Assembly (NCBI GenBank): GCA_018066125.1
Contig: JAGHSA010000024.1
Location: 1 to 64,000 of the forward strand
Origin: Candidatus Cryptobacteroides onthequi
GTDB taxonomy: Bacteria > Bacteroidota > Bacteroidia > Bacteroidales > UBA932
DNA length: 64,000 nucleotides
Direction: 5' to 3'
Position numbers and translations under genes: made by a program
Notes under the pieces: model-generated
What the model was told of the DNA's origin: nothing
Database searches by the model: none
What the model saw: only the letters and a program-made list of their open reading frames with translations
Shown here: positions 24,384 through 32,763 of the stretch, in pieces
Numbering within the stretch: position 1 is the first letter of the stretch
How the letters are laid out: each line of letters begins with the position of its first letter

Positions 24384-25889
24384 TTATTCTGTCACGAGGC
24401 GTATAGACATACCGGTTGTACAATGACTATAGAAGCTGTAGTTCTCAAAAAAGTCATAACCGTTATAGCTGAATCGTATATTGTACGCCTTTCTATCTGT
24501 ATCGGCTGTGGCAGTGGCTGTCGATGACCAATACTCGCCCATGTCTGCAACCGATTCATAGTTACCATTATTCAGTGTGTTGCCGGCTGCAGGAAGGAAC
24601 ACGAGCCCGCCACTTGCGAGTTCATCCCTGGAGTATGAGTTTTTTGAATAATCAAAACCCACTCCGTCCGGAGCTATAACCATTCCCGCAAAGCAAACAT
24701 TCTCCATTCCCACATTGTAATTTACCGTGACCCATTTGTGATGATGTTTGTCGAACAGATAGCGCCACTCGGCGCTGGAAAGTGTGCGATATCTTCCAGT
24801 TACACCGTTGACGGTGAAATCGGGATTGGGCGATTCGGAAGTTGCGTTGGTAAAGAGTACGTCACTACTTGTAAAATCTTGACTGATAGGAGTTTTACTA
24901 CGTGCTGCGGAAGCTTCTTTTGCCCAGTAGAAATGGTCGACATGATTCTCATCCCGGGAAGTAAGGTGAGCGTCCTGGTTTTCTTCAAACTCGAACGAGT
25001 CGCCATCCCAATACAGGTTGCCCCTGGAGAAGTATACCTTTTTCCCATTATCGTTTACTGTAAACGCGCTAGGGAGCGCGCCGTCAGGCAATGAGGTGAT
25101 ATTGGTGGCTCTGAGGCTGACGGGAGTGATCATCGCACGCGTGATTTCGAGCGTTTTCCCGGACTTCAGCGTCTTGGTGCAGATATTGCCGGCAAGGTCA
25201 GAAATCTGGATACTCACATTGCTATACTTATTCTGTGGCATGGGAATGAAAAACTCTTTTCCTGTTTCTGTGAGTTCAACTCCGTCGCCACAGTCGAGGA
25301 TGTTTTCATAATTCTCGGAGTCAAACGTTCTTACGATCACAGCATAGCCTTCTCTTTCGTCAATGCTGAACGGCCCATTCAATGGGAGGCCGGCATGGAC
25401 CTTGATGTCCTTCACAATGCCGCTACCCTTCAATGTCAGTCTCAACAGACCGCACAGGTTCCTGAAACTTGCCATGGAAGCGACTCCATCACTGACAGTG
25501 ATGTTGGCCATCATCGGAGCAGGGCAGGTCAGATTCGATCCATTGCAATCAAATCTCCCGGACTGAAGTACGTCTATACCATAAAAGACCTGATACTCTC
25601 CATCCGGACACGTTCCGACAAATGTTCCTTGCGTTGATTCCGCTCCTTGGGACAGGGTAAACACATATTCATCAATACCATTGACCAAGGTGATCTGGTC
25701 CCCCTCACTCCACAGCACCTGATAGCCGGTTGCGTCATCTCCTGACAGTGAAGTCTTAGTGTCGACGCAGCCTTCTATGTTGGCTTCGAGGGTGATCTGG
25801 CGCTCAGCAGGCATAGTCTCCTCCTTGCTGCAGGATGCCAGACCGAGTACAATCAATGCGGCTGAAACAAAGAATTTATTCGTCCTCAT
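24384..25889 (-). CDS. Fimbrillin-like lipoprotein with FISUMP-type C-terminal half
   Basis: I start at MRTNKFFVSAALIVLGLASC (25889), giving 501 residues. The longer upstream frame would overlap the previous gene heavily. The N-terminal half has VDTKTSLSGDDATGYQVLWS and FRNLCGLLRLTLKGSG. The C-terminal half has VYFSRGNLYWDGDSFEFEEN, DHFYWAKEASAAR, YRTLSSAEWRYLFDKHHHKW, VIAPDGVGFDYSK and LVFLPAAGNTLN, ending MSIRLVTE. Its start overlaps the 3' end of the upstream gene by 14 bp, so translation is probably coupled. Confidence 0.82.
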   Translation of the reverse strand: MRTNKFFVSAALIVLGLASCSKEETMPAERQITLEANIEGCVDTKTSLSGDDATGYQVLWSEGDQITLVNGIDEYVFTLSQGAESTQGTFVGTCPDGEYQVFYGIDVLQSGRFDCNGSNLTCPAPMMANITVSDGVASMASFRNLCGLLRLTLKGSGIVKDIKVHAGLPLNGPFSIDEREGYAVIVRTFDSENYENILDCGDGVELTETGKEFFIPMPQNKYSNVSIQISDLAGNICTKTLKSGKTLEITRAMITPVSLRATNITSLPDGALPSAFTVNDNGKKVYFSRGNLYWDGDSFEFEENQDAHLTSRDENHVDHFYWAKEASAARSKTPISQDFTSSDVLFTNATSESPNPDFTVNGVTGRYRTLSSAEWRYLFDKHHHKWVTVNYNVGMENVCFAGMVIAPDGVGFDYSKNSYSRDELASGGLVFLPAAGNTLNNGNYESVADMGEYWSSTATATADTDRKAYNIRFSYNGYDFFENYSFYSHCTTGMSIRLVTE

Positions 25890-27582
25890 ACTGAGTCTTG
25901 TAATCATATTTTGAATGCTGTGAGAAGAAAAGCAGATTCTCATCTGGGAAGTAGAATGTATCAGGTGATCGGAAATAGAATCTATAATGCCATGTACGCG
26001 TAACATTCTGATTGAGAGAATCGTCAAACCAGGTCTCAACCTTGCAGGCATTGTGGAACTGGCTGCTGCCGCTGGTATAGTTGTCTGTGTAGACGATATT
26101 ATAATCCGATCTCGGCTCCTGAGAGACTGGTTCCGGGCTGAGTTTCTCTTTCAGTGGCCAGTAGTTTGCCAGGAACACCCATGTGGTCCTGTTGTTCTCA
26201 GTCGACATGGTGTACATCTTGATCTCAGTATCAGAGGTTGCGAGCCAGGCATTTCCGGCGTCAAGCAGATCATCGTTGATGACAATACCTCCGTCCTGGA
26301 TGGCATCCAGCAAAGTGATGTCCGGGTAGGCCGGCATGTAGTAATTGACGATCGCCTTGATCTCTTCTTCAGTGAACTGTTGTTTTGCAAACGCCGGGGA
26401 GGCGATATGATCATTGTCTTCGCGTTCGTCATCCCACTGGTAATGAACCTGTGAATAGACAGTTCCATCTCGATAGCAGGCTGCCCAGAGATACCCCATG
26501 GAGGTGAGGTAGGCATTTGCGTAGTTGTTCTGGTCGCAGCACTCCTTTACAGACTTCGCCCTCTTGCACAGGGCGTCCACACGCCACTTGACATGATGTC
26601 CAGGAAGCTGCAGAACGGCATAGTTTGGATTACGTACCACTGCGGACTCTTCGATGAACTTATCCAGAAGCTCAAGGTTCTTGACGATATTGTCCATACT
26701 TGTTTTTGCATACGTCGTGTTCTTGAATTTCATGGAGTAGTAAGAGTAGAGCAGAATGCTGGCGCGCGCGATTTCGGTGCAGATCTGTGCCCTGAAAGCC
26801 TCTCGGTAATTGTATCCGGACGCTTCCCAGGCGACGCTGCTGAATACGAACAGGTCGATAGCTGCGCAGAAGTTGACGTTCACACCATTGTATGCGTAAC
26901 TGTAGTCCTTGATCTCGCGAAGAATATTGTTCACTTCAAGGTATGCTGAATTGCCATTGACAAGGGTCTTGGCCCATTCATCGATGATGTCGTACTGTTC
27001 CTTAGGGTCGGAAGTGGAATACAGCATGGCGAAGGTGAAATCATTCAGATCTCTCACGCTCTCAAGGTGATGTCTGGCCGTGGTAAACTTGTCCAGCAGG
27101 GTGTTGAGCTCCATCTCATCCAGTCTCTTATAAATCTTCTCAGTATTCTGGATGATCAGATCGAGCTTTGCGTCCAGCTGATGGATGTTCTCCAGCACGG
27201 TGTTGAGCAGAACCACTTCTTCCGATGTAGGTTCCGGTCCGAACAGTTCCTCACTGAGTATAGGAGAAAGGATTCCTGCGATAGTGGAGCCTATGGTTCC
27301 GCCATATGAGGCGAGCTTGTCGATTGCCGCATCAAGCACTTTCTTTCCAGCCGCCGTCCAGTCGATTCCTAATAAATCGGCAGGCGGCGCTACCGTATTG
27401 TCGATATCCGGATCGAGGGATATTGCTCCCAGGTTGTCACCAACCGCGAGTGTAGGATCTCCGTATGGAGCATAATCCTCCATTGCGTCTATCGGATCGG
27501 GAATCTCCACGTCCGGGTCCAACTTGTCATTACATGCAATTGCAGCAGCGAGTGTGGCGAAAATGATAAAAAATCTCTTCAT
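25876..27582 (-). CDS. Helical lipoprotein with a Gly-rich hydrophobic segment, pore-forming-toxin-like layout
   Basis: The 568-residue precursor has a lipobox ending at Cys17 (LAAAIAC). Residues 18-75 are Asp/Pro-rich and flexible. Residues 76-115 form an amphipathic, Gly-rich segment (AAIDKLASYGGTIGSTIAGI and beyond). A coiled coil follows at about 122-165 (LENIHQLDAKLDLIIQNTEK). The remainder is mainly helical. The order (helix, GxxG hydrophobic stretch, long helices) recalls the N-terminal helical bundle of Cry delta-endotoxins and alpha-helical pore formers, but no family motif proves it. It sits between two fimbrillin-type genes and a ~50-aa peptide gene. Confidence 0.55.
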   Translation of the reverse strand: MKRFFIIFATLAAAIACNDKLDPDVEIPDPIDAMEDYAPYGDPTLAVGDNLGAISLDPDIDNTVAPPADLLGIDWTAAGKKVLDAAIDKLASYGGTIGSTIAGILSPILSEELFGPEPTSEEVVLLNTVLENIHQLDAKLDLIIQNTEKIYKRLDEMELNTLLDKFTTARHHLESVRDLNDFTFAMLYSTSDPKEQYDIIDEWAKTLVNGNSAYLEVNNILREIKDYSYAYNGVNVNFCAAIDLFVFSSVAWEASGYNYREAFRAQICTEIARASILLYSYYSMKFKNTTYAKTSMDNIVKNLELLDKFIEESAVVRNPNYAVLQLPGHHVKWRVDALCKRAKSVKECCDQNNYANAYLTSMGYLWAACYRDGTVYSQVHYQWDDEREDNDHIASPAFAKQQFTEEEIKAIVNYYMPAYPDITLLDAIQDGGIVINDDLLDAGNAWLATSDTEIKMYTMSTENNRTTWVFLANYWPLKEKLSPEPVSQEPRSDYNIVYTDNYTSGSSQFHNACKVETWFDDSLNQNVTRTWHYRFYFRSPDTFYFPDENLLFFSQHSKYDYKTQYEDE

Positions 27583-27605
27583 TCTTATTCTTCTCTGTAA
27601 CTGTC

Positions 27606-27764
27606 CTATTCGAAATCGTCATCACCGAGGGACTGGCTGTTCATGCCATAGCCTTCTGTACCGCTGCTTGTGCAGATGACACTCTCGCCTGCTATGTCAA
27701 TCACCTTTACATACGGGCTCTTGTAGAGATCCTTCTTGTTGTCTATTTCTTTTTTTGTATTCAT
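27606..27764 (-). CDS. ~50-aa conserved peptide of the 'YKSPxxKVI' family (copy 3)
   Basis: The 52-residue product reads MNTKKEIDNKKDLYKSPYVK, then VIDIAGESVICTSSGTEGYG, then MNSQSLGDDDFE. From VIDIAGESV through GYGMN it is identical to copy 2. It lies 23 bp upstream of the helical lipoprotein gene, which shows that the association is not limited to fimbrillin-type partners. Confidence 0.75.
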   Translation of the reverse strand: MNTKKEIDNKKDLYKSPYVKVIDIAGESVICTSSGTEGYGMNSQSLGDDDFE

Positions 27765-27824
27765 ATTGCTTGGACATTATTTTTTTATCAATATTTCATT
27801 TAGTATTAATTGCGTTCTTTGCAA

Positions 27825-29384
27825 TTAATCAAATACTGGTCTTATGCTCAGTCCGTTGCATCGCATCACACCTGATACTAACTTAGTAGACTTACTGAAG
27901 TTGAGAGCCTCAGCCTGATCTGGAGATGCTGTATAGAGCGATGATGACCAATAGTATCCATTTGATCCGAAATCCTCAGTCCAGTATCCAATTGTCTGTC
28001 CGGAAGCAGGAAGGAATATCCACTTCTCTGTATAGCCATCAATCTTTGATTGAACTTTATATCCTGAAGTTCCTTCAATTGTTGTCCAGGTCCAGTTGCA
28101 GTTGTTAATGAGCTCATTCCATTCAACTTTTGTCGGGGTTCTCCAGCTGCCGCCCCAAGATACGCTCGCTGCGTCATCACCGGCTTCCAGTATTGTCTTG
28201 TTATCTACGTCGCGACCGAAAGATTTGCTGGTATTGTATTTCATGAGGGCTGTGTTGGTGAGTGCGCATAAGTCATATGCTTCCCAGATATATTCTGTGT
28301 CGGTCCTGGTCTCGCCCCACGCATAGTAGCTGCCGAATTCGGACGGACTGTTCGATCCTGCATTCATGATTGACCATTTTGTGCCTGAAGGAAGTCCGAG
28401 GTCTACATATTCATGCCCGTTGTTGTCCTTGAATACAGTAACTTCACATGTGGCTGTGAAACCTCCGAAGTTAGTTGTTGCTGTGATTGTGGTTGTACCT
28501 TCTTCGTATGCTGTGATTGTACCATCGGGAAGTATAATTGCAACATCTTGGTTGGAAGATTCCCACGATACAGCCTTGTTAATCACGTTTGGTTCAGTCT
28601 CGACAGTGGCAGTTAGAATCAATTTGTCTTTGACCTTCATGTTGACTGAAGATTTTCCGAGTTTGATACCCTTGATTCCCTCTGTAGGATCTTCAGAATA
28701 TACGGCACGTACAGATCCTCCAAGCCAGCCGAAGAATTCAAACATTACATCTGTCCTGTCTTTTGTGGAGAAGAATGATGATCCTTGGCATCTGCTGCTC
28801 CAATACAATCCCATGTCATTTACACCGGAAATCTGGTTGCCGCTGACGCCTCCCACTGCAGGGAGGAACAGCGGTTCATTATATCCTGGTCTAACACTTT
28901 TGAACAGCCATCCGTTGACACCAGTGCTGTTATAGTCTTCAACCCATTGCCATTCCGTGTTCTTCGGATCCAGCAGCTCATTGAACTCTTCATTGGTTGG
29001 GAGTCTCCAGTGCTCTCCCAATAATTCCCTGGCAGCATCAAAGCCTGTTTCCGGATCGATGCTGGAGAATGAATCACGTTTCGAAAAATTATTGTAGATA
29101 AAGCCTCCTTCCAGGATGGTTCCTGCTCCATCATATTTGTCAGCGATTACCACATCTCCATTTTCAGAGAGTTTATATCCAATCGGGTTGCCCCATGAAA
29201 ACCAATATCCTGATTCTTCGGGGCGGATCGAACCGAGGTTGCATTTCGCCCACTTGATGCCGGATGGAAGACCGAGGTCGACAGTGTGCATGCCGATTGG
29301 AAGTGTTCCCGGATCATCAATAGGGGTTTTTTCGCATGAGCAGAATAACGCTGCTATCGCCAAAAATAATAGTGTTCTTTTCAT
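27825..29384 (-). CDS. Lipoprotein with two FISUMP domains around a BIG2 Ig-like domain
   Basis: The 519-residue precursor has a lipobox FCSC ending at Cys17. The first FISUMP domain (about 33-205) opens VDLGLPSGIKWAKCNLG. A BIG2-type Ig domain follows (about 213-292; VSWESSNQDVAII, TITATTNFGGFTATCEVTV). The second FISUMP domain (about 298-519) opens VDLGLPSGTKWSIMNAGS and ends SIRPVFD. Both copies keep the WRTPT/WRLPT-x-EEF/EWNEL block and YWSS. It is probably a cell-surface adhesin or binding protein. Confidence 0.85.
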   Translation of the reverse strand: MKRTLLFLAIAALFCSCEKTPIDDPGTLPIGMHTVDLGLPSGIKWAKCNLGSIRPEESGYWFSWGNPIGYKLSENGDVVIADKYDGAGTILEGGFIYNNFSKRDSFSSIDPETGFDAARELLGEHWRLPTNEEFNELLDPKNTEWQWVEDYNSTGVNGWLFKSVRPGYNEPLFLPAVGGVSGNQISGVNDMGLYWSSRCQGSSFFSTKDRTDVMFEFFGWLGGSVRAVYSEDPTEGIKGIKLGKSSVNMKVKDKLILTATVETEPNVINKAVSWESSNQDVAIILPDGTITAYEEGTTTITATTNFGGFTATCEVTVFKDNNGHEYVDLGLPSGTKWSIMNAGSNSPSEFGSYYAWGETRTDTEYIWEAYDLCALTNTALMKYNTSKSFGRDVDNKTILEAGDDAASVSWGGSWRTPTKVEWNELINNCNWTWTTIEGTSGYKVQSKIDGYTEKWIFLPASGQTIGYWTEDFGSNGYYWSSSLYTASPDQAEALNFSKSTKLVSGVMRCNGLSIRPVFD

Positions 29385-29414
29385 ATTTTCTTGTCCTTTT
29401 CAAATATTCACTGT

Positions 29415-31136
29415 TTATATCACCCTTTTCCCTTCGAAATAGACGGCTTCAATAACAGTATTGTGGACATCTGTCTTCTCTACCTTGGTGATGTCTCTGT
29501 CTATAATCTGGAAGTCGGCGTATTTGCCTTTGCTTATCGATCCTCTCTCATCTTCGAGACCAAGCTGCCAAGCGCCGTTAATGGTCAATGATGCAATAGC
29601 CTGATCGATGTCTGTACACTCAGAAGGAGTGCGCGGTTCCTCCGGCGATAACGGGTTGATACCGGTGAGCATGTTCTCCACGATTCCGAACGGGTCAGCC
29701 GGATAACCGACGCTGCATGGTGCATCAGTGGAGGAACTGACAGGGACACCATGGTCAAAGAATGACTTCATAGGATACATCCCGTAGAAAAGGTCTGCGC
29801 CTACACCCTCCACATCGTCCTCCGCGGCTACAAGGTTGTGCCAACAGAAGTTCTCAGCCACACCTATTCCATACTTCGCGATTCTGTCCATGTCTGCCGG
29901 AATGACCGATGCCGCATGACCGATGCCATTGCGGAAATGCTTTCCGTTCTTGTCTGCACTGTATGCAAATGCATCGACGACCATGGTTGCAGCAGCATCA
30001 CCATAAGAATGGATATGGACGAGCATGTCCTTGGAATTCATATATGCGACTGTCTGGTTTAGAAGTTCATTGTCCCAGTTCTTTGTGCCACGTTCACCTG
30101 TTGCCGGGTAGGCATCATATACATATCCCTGGAACGACTCAGTACATCCATCTGCAAACAGTTTGATGGTGTTTGGTGTGAAATGAGCGGAAGAGTATCT
30201 GCCTTTCCAGTCTACTGCTGTCGCTGTCTCCCGCATATAGTCCTCCGAGGTCTTGATCTTGTAAGAATCAACCTCATAGCAGCCGATGACATTGATCTTC
30301 AGATCTCCGTCATTGTCAACTGACTGAAGGGCGCTATATGCATTTGGAGAATTGTCATACGAAAGCCATGCATCGAGATAATTGGTGTATCCCATGGAAA
30401 GCAGATTGTTCTGGGCATCCATCACGGCTTTTCTGTATGTGCTCACATCAGCGAGTGGCTCAAGAACCTTGAGACGCACATATCCGCAGGCCTGATCCTG
30501 TATTCTTCCTGTAGGGACACCATCCTTTCTGTATATGGTACCACCCTCAAGGACTGTTGTCGCGTCGTCTATGCAAGCTGCCTGGAGACACTTTGTATTG
30601 ACCCAGCCCTGATGCATCTCGCGGTCGCAGATGAATGCCGGGATGTTAGGTATTATCTTGTCCAGCTCGATGCGGAAGTTCTCCAGTTCCTCTTCGCTGA
30701 AGTTCCATTCATACCAGCCGTAGCCCCAGAACTGCTTTATATCCTTATGTGCGGCATAATAGTCCCTGATCTCATCGAGGCAGTCCTCAAAACTTTCAGA
30801 CTTGAGGTAGCATAGCTGTTTGAATATGGACTCTGTGATATAATGGCCATGACCTTCCGTGCAGCCTGCCATGATCATTCCGTCAGGATGTTCTATTACA
30901 TTCGTAGCATCTCCGACATATCGTCTTGCCCCATCTCTGTCACCGACATAGATGTATTTTCCATCCTTCACTGCAAATGCTTCGGCATGAAGGCCGTCTT
31001 TTTCTGAAGTGTAGATGTTGCCATATACTACCAGATCTGCCTCTTCTTTGGTCCTGTTTTCAATCTTGGAACAGGACATTGCCGACATTGCCATGATAGA
31101 GAATGCGACAAGGACTATCTTTATTCTGGTCATCAT
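29415..31136 (-). CDS. Lipid-anchored metal-dependent amidohydrolase (YtcJ-like)
   Basis: The 573-residue precursor has a lipobox SAMSC ending at Cys22. The body is an amidohydrolase_3 TIM barrel: it begins with ADLVVYGNIYTSE, has the metal-binding GHGH at about 97-100 within MAGCTEGHGHY, a barrel His in VHIHSYGDAA, and an Asp-containing SSTDAPCSVGYPADPF near 460. It closes with the usual small beta domain (ISKGKYADFQIIDRDI). Members hydrolyse amide or formamide bonds; the substrate is unknown. It lies 27 bp downstream of the choloylglycine-hydrolase-like gene. Confidence 0.85.
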   Translation of the reverse strand: MMTRIKIVLVAFSIMAMSAMSCSKIENRTKEEADLVVYGNIYTSEKDGLHAEAFAVKDGKYIYVGDRDGARRYVGDATNVIEHPDGMIMAGCTEGHGHYITESIFKQLCYLKSESFEDCLDEIRDYYAAHKDIKQFWGYGWYEWNFSEEELENFRIELDKIIPNIPAFICDREMHQGWVNTKCLQAACIDDATTVLEGGTIYRKDGVPTGRIQDQACGYVRLKVLEPLADVSTYRKAVMDAQNNLLSMGYTNYLDAWLSYDNSPNAYSALQSVDNDGDLKINVIGCYEVDSYKIKTSEDYMRETATAVDWKGRYSSAHFTPNTIKLFADGCTESFQGYVYDAYPATGERGTKNWDNELLNQTVAYMNSKDMLVHIHSYGDAAATMVVDAFAYSADKNGKHFRNGIGHAASVIPADMDRIAKYGIGVAENFCWHNLVAAEDDVEGVGADLFYGMYPMKSFFDHGVPVSSSTDAPCSVGYPADPFGIVENMLTGINPLSPEEPRTPSECTDIDQAIASLTINGAWQLGLEDERGSISKGKYADFQIIDRDITKVEKTDVHNTVIEAVYFEGKRVI

Positions 31137-31163
31137 TTTTACTTCAAAAGTTGTATTTCAGGT

Positions 31164-32465
31164 TTATTCCGGCAAACGAAGTTCAACAGGGGTGCCATCG
31201 GTCGAGTATGCGTTCTCAAATGGGTAGAGATAGCCTACCTTGTTCTCTATGTCGTAGATGACAGTATGGGATGTCTCCCAGAAGCCGTTGCCTTCCACAT
31301 GAGGGTCGGGCTTGTTTCCATACTCCTTGTCATATGCTGCCCAGTAAGCTTCCATGGCGGTATCCCAATATCCCTGCTGTGCAGCCTTGACGTCTTCACA
31401 TGGAATACGGGTCTCCCCTGACATATAGTACCATCCGTCAGCATCCTTGCCATATCCAACGCCAGCTACTGCGTTTTCTGACAGCCACAGCTTCTTGTCT
31501 GCCATGAGATTCTTGAAGTACCAGACAGACTTCGCGATGGCCAGGTTTGCATTCACATTGGCTGATGCAGTTGAATACTGGTCCTTGATGGTATTCCAGC
31601 GCTCTACTCCCATTGCAGTAGGATGAGCGTTATAGAATGCATCAGTTCCCACGCCGTACTGTTCGCCCGCATAGTCATAGAAGTTGGTCATGATTGCCGG
31701 GTTGGAGTTCTGGCTGTACCATCCGTCGCCTTTCTTGTCGAACCATGTGACCTTCATCACACCCTTGACGAACTCAACAACTGCAGTTCGGTCCTTGTCG
31801 GATATCATGTAATGAGTCTGGTCTCCGGCAATGTTTACTATGGCCTGACGTACTTTCCTCTTGCCGATGAGGTCGACAGCCTCTGCTGCGCTGCCGGCAT
31901 TGTCAAGGACGTAGCGTACCACGCACTGGCTGCTAAGGTCACCCTCTTCTCCGATATATTTGTCTCCTGGCTGGTGAGGCACGATGTTGATGTTGATGGC
32001 GACTCCGGCGTCATTGATGCCATCAACTGCAGTACATGGCAATACGCTCTTCAGTTCATCGCTGATTTTCCCAGCCTTGATGAAATCCTGGGTCACAGTC
32101 TTGTTCGAATTGACGAGAGCTACGCTTGCGTGCTTGACACCATTTCCCTTAGGCATCTGGATGATGAGGCAACCGTAGTCAGCCTGGTACCAGTCCAGGT
32201 TGCGGCCGTGGAACGATCCGTTCCTCCAGCTGCTGCACGCACCGGCGTTCTCCTTGAGAATCTGTTTCTCCATTTCACCGTACTTTTCAAGAATCGCAGT
32301 ATTTCCTTTATCGAAATCATAGTCTGACGGATTCCATAAAACGACAGCCGTGTTCGGTTGCTTGAGTTGCATCTTATAATCGGTATGGATAGGGTTATCC
32401 TTGGCGCATGAAGATGTAACGAAAACGGGAATGATGACGCAAAAAATTTGGAAGAGCTTTCTCAT
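31164..32465 (-). CDS. Lipoprotein of the choloylglycine hydrolase / linear-amide C-N hydrolase (Ntn) family
   Basis: The 433-residue precursor has a lipobox TSSC ending at Cys20. The probable N-terminal nucleophile is Cys77 in GACSSWRNGSFHGRNLDWYQ, followed by the expected Arg-Asn-Asp triad context. NDAGVAININIVPH (about 150) matches the Asp/Asn region of the family. Relatives cleave bile-salt, penicillin V or N-acyl amides. If Cys77 is freed by autoprocessing, the lipidated 57-residue segment would be removed, which is unusual. It is the first large gene of the long lipoprotein train, 30 bp after the 34-aa membrane peptide. Confidence 0.78.
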   Translation of the reverse strand: MRKLFQIFCVIIPVFVTSSCAKDNPIHTDYKMQLKQPNTAVVLWNPSDYDFDKGNTAILEKYGEMEKQILKENAGACSSWRNGSFHGRNLDWYQADYGCLIIQMPKGNGVKHASVALVNSNKTVTQDFIKAGKISDELKSVLPCTAVDGINDAGVAININIVPHQPGDKYIGEEGDLSSQCVVRYVLDNAGSAAEAVDLIGKRKVRQAIVNIAGDQTHYMISDKDRTAVVEFVKGVMKVTWFDKKGDGWYSQNSNPAIMTNFYDYAGEQYGVGTDAFYNAHPTAMGVERWNTIKDQYSTASANVNANLAIAKSVWYFKNLMADKKLWLSENAVAGVGYGKDADGWYYMSGETRIPCEDVKAAQQGYWDTAMEAYWAAYDKEYGNKPDPHVEGNGFWETSHTVIYDIENKVGYLYPFENAYSTDGTPVELRLPE

Positions 32466-32495
32466 GATTGTTGCAGTTTATTACTTAAAAACACT

Positions 32496-32600
32496 TTATT
32501 TGATCAAGTATGCGATGAACAGGACAAGGAATATGGCAAAGAGCACGTATACCATGCGCTGCATGGCGGCGGCGATCTTTATTCTTCTTTCTGGTTCCAT
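32496..32600 (-). CDS. 34-aa single-pass membrane peptide (copy 2)
   Basis: The product begins MEPERRIKIAAAMQRMVYVL and continues as a hydrophobic helix to YLIK. Compared with copy 1 (15565-15666) it keeps R-I-K-I-A-A, Q-R, Y-V, F-A-I-F, V-L-F-I and Y-L. The coding sequence is conserved while the upstream spacer has diverged. It starts 25 bp downstream of a TACCTTTG box. It is the first gene of the ~15-kb minus-strand lipoprotein train. Confidence 0.7.
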   Translation of the reverse strand: MEPERRIKIAAAMQRMVYVLFAIFLVLFIAYLIK

Positions 32601-32625
32601 ATCGTGTCTGCGATTGATTGCATGA

Positions 32626-32633
32626 CAAAGGTA
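32626..32633 (-). promoter_or_regulatory. -7 promoter box of the long lipoprotein operon
   Basis: On the minus strand this reads TACCTTTG, a perfect TAnnTTTG, 25 bp before the 34-aa membrane peptide. It is the same octamer as the divergent regulator's own box at 32752-32759. Confidence 0.6.
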
Positions 32634-32723
32634 AAGGGGGATGAGGGCAAGACTATTACAAAAGCGCCTTTCATTATCGCAACTTTTTGCGTTTTTGCGC
32701 AAAATGGTTACTAAAATGTGCGA

Positions 32724-32733
32724 TTTGGACAAA
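32724..32733. promoter_or_regulatory. Candidate operator TTTGGACAAA
   Basis: A short inverted repeat (TTTG-GA-CAAA) about 30 bp upstream of the regulator start, conserved in the truncated copy (12283) and as a longer palindrome in copy 1 (15793). Confidence 0.4.
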
Positions 32734-32751
32734 ACTGTAATGGAAATCTTG

Positions 32752-32759
32752 TACCTTTG
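32752..32759 (+). promoter_or_regulatory. -7 box of the AraC-type gene (copy 2)
   Basis: TACCTTTG ends 4 bp before the ATG, as in both other copies. Use of this box implies a leaderless transcript. Confidence 0.5.
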
Positions 32760-32763
32760 CACC

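Noticed and set aside
31838..32327. Open frames opposite the choloylglycine-hydrolase-like gene
   Set aside because: No domain signal; the sense gene has a lipobox and Ntn motif.
32641..32763. Longer N-terminus for the AraC-type regulators (also 15765-15833)
   Set aside because: The extra codons cross the promoter elements and are not conserved between the copies as protein; conservation there is of DNA sites.
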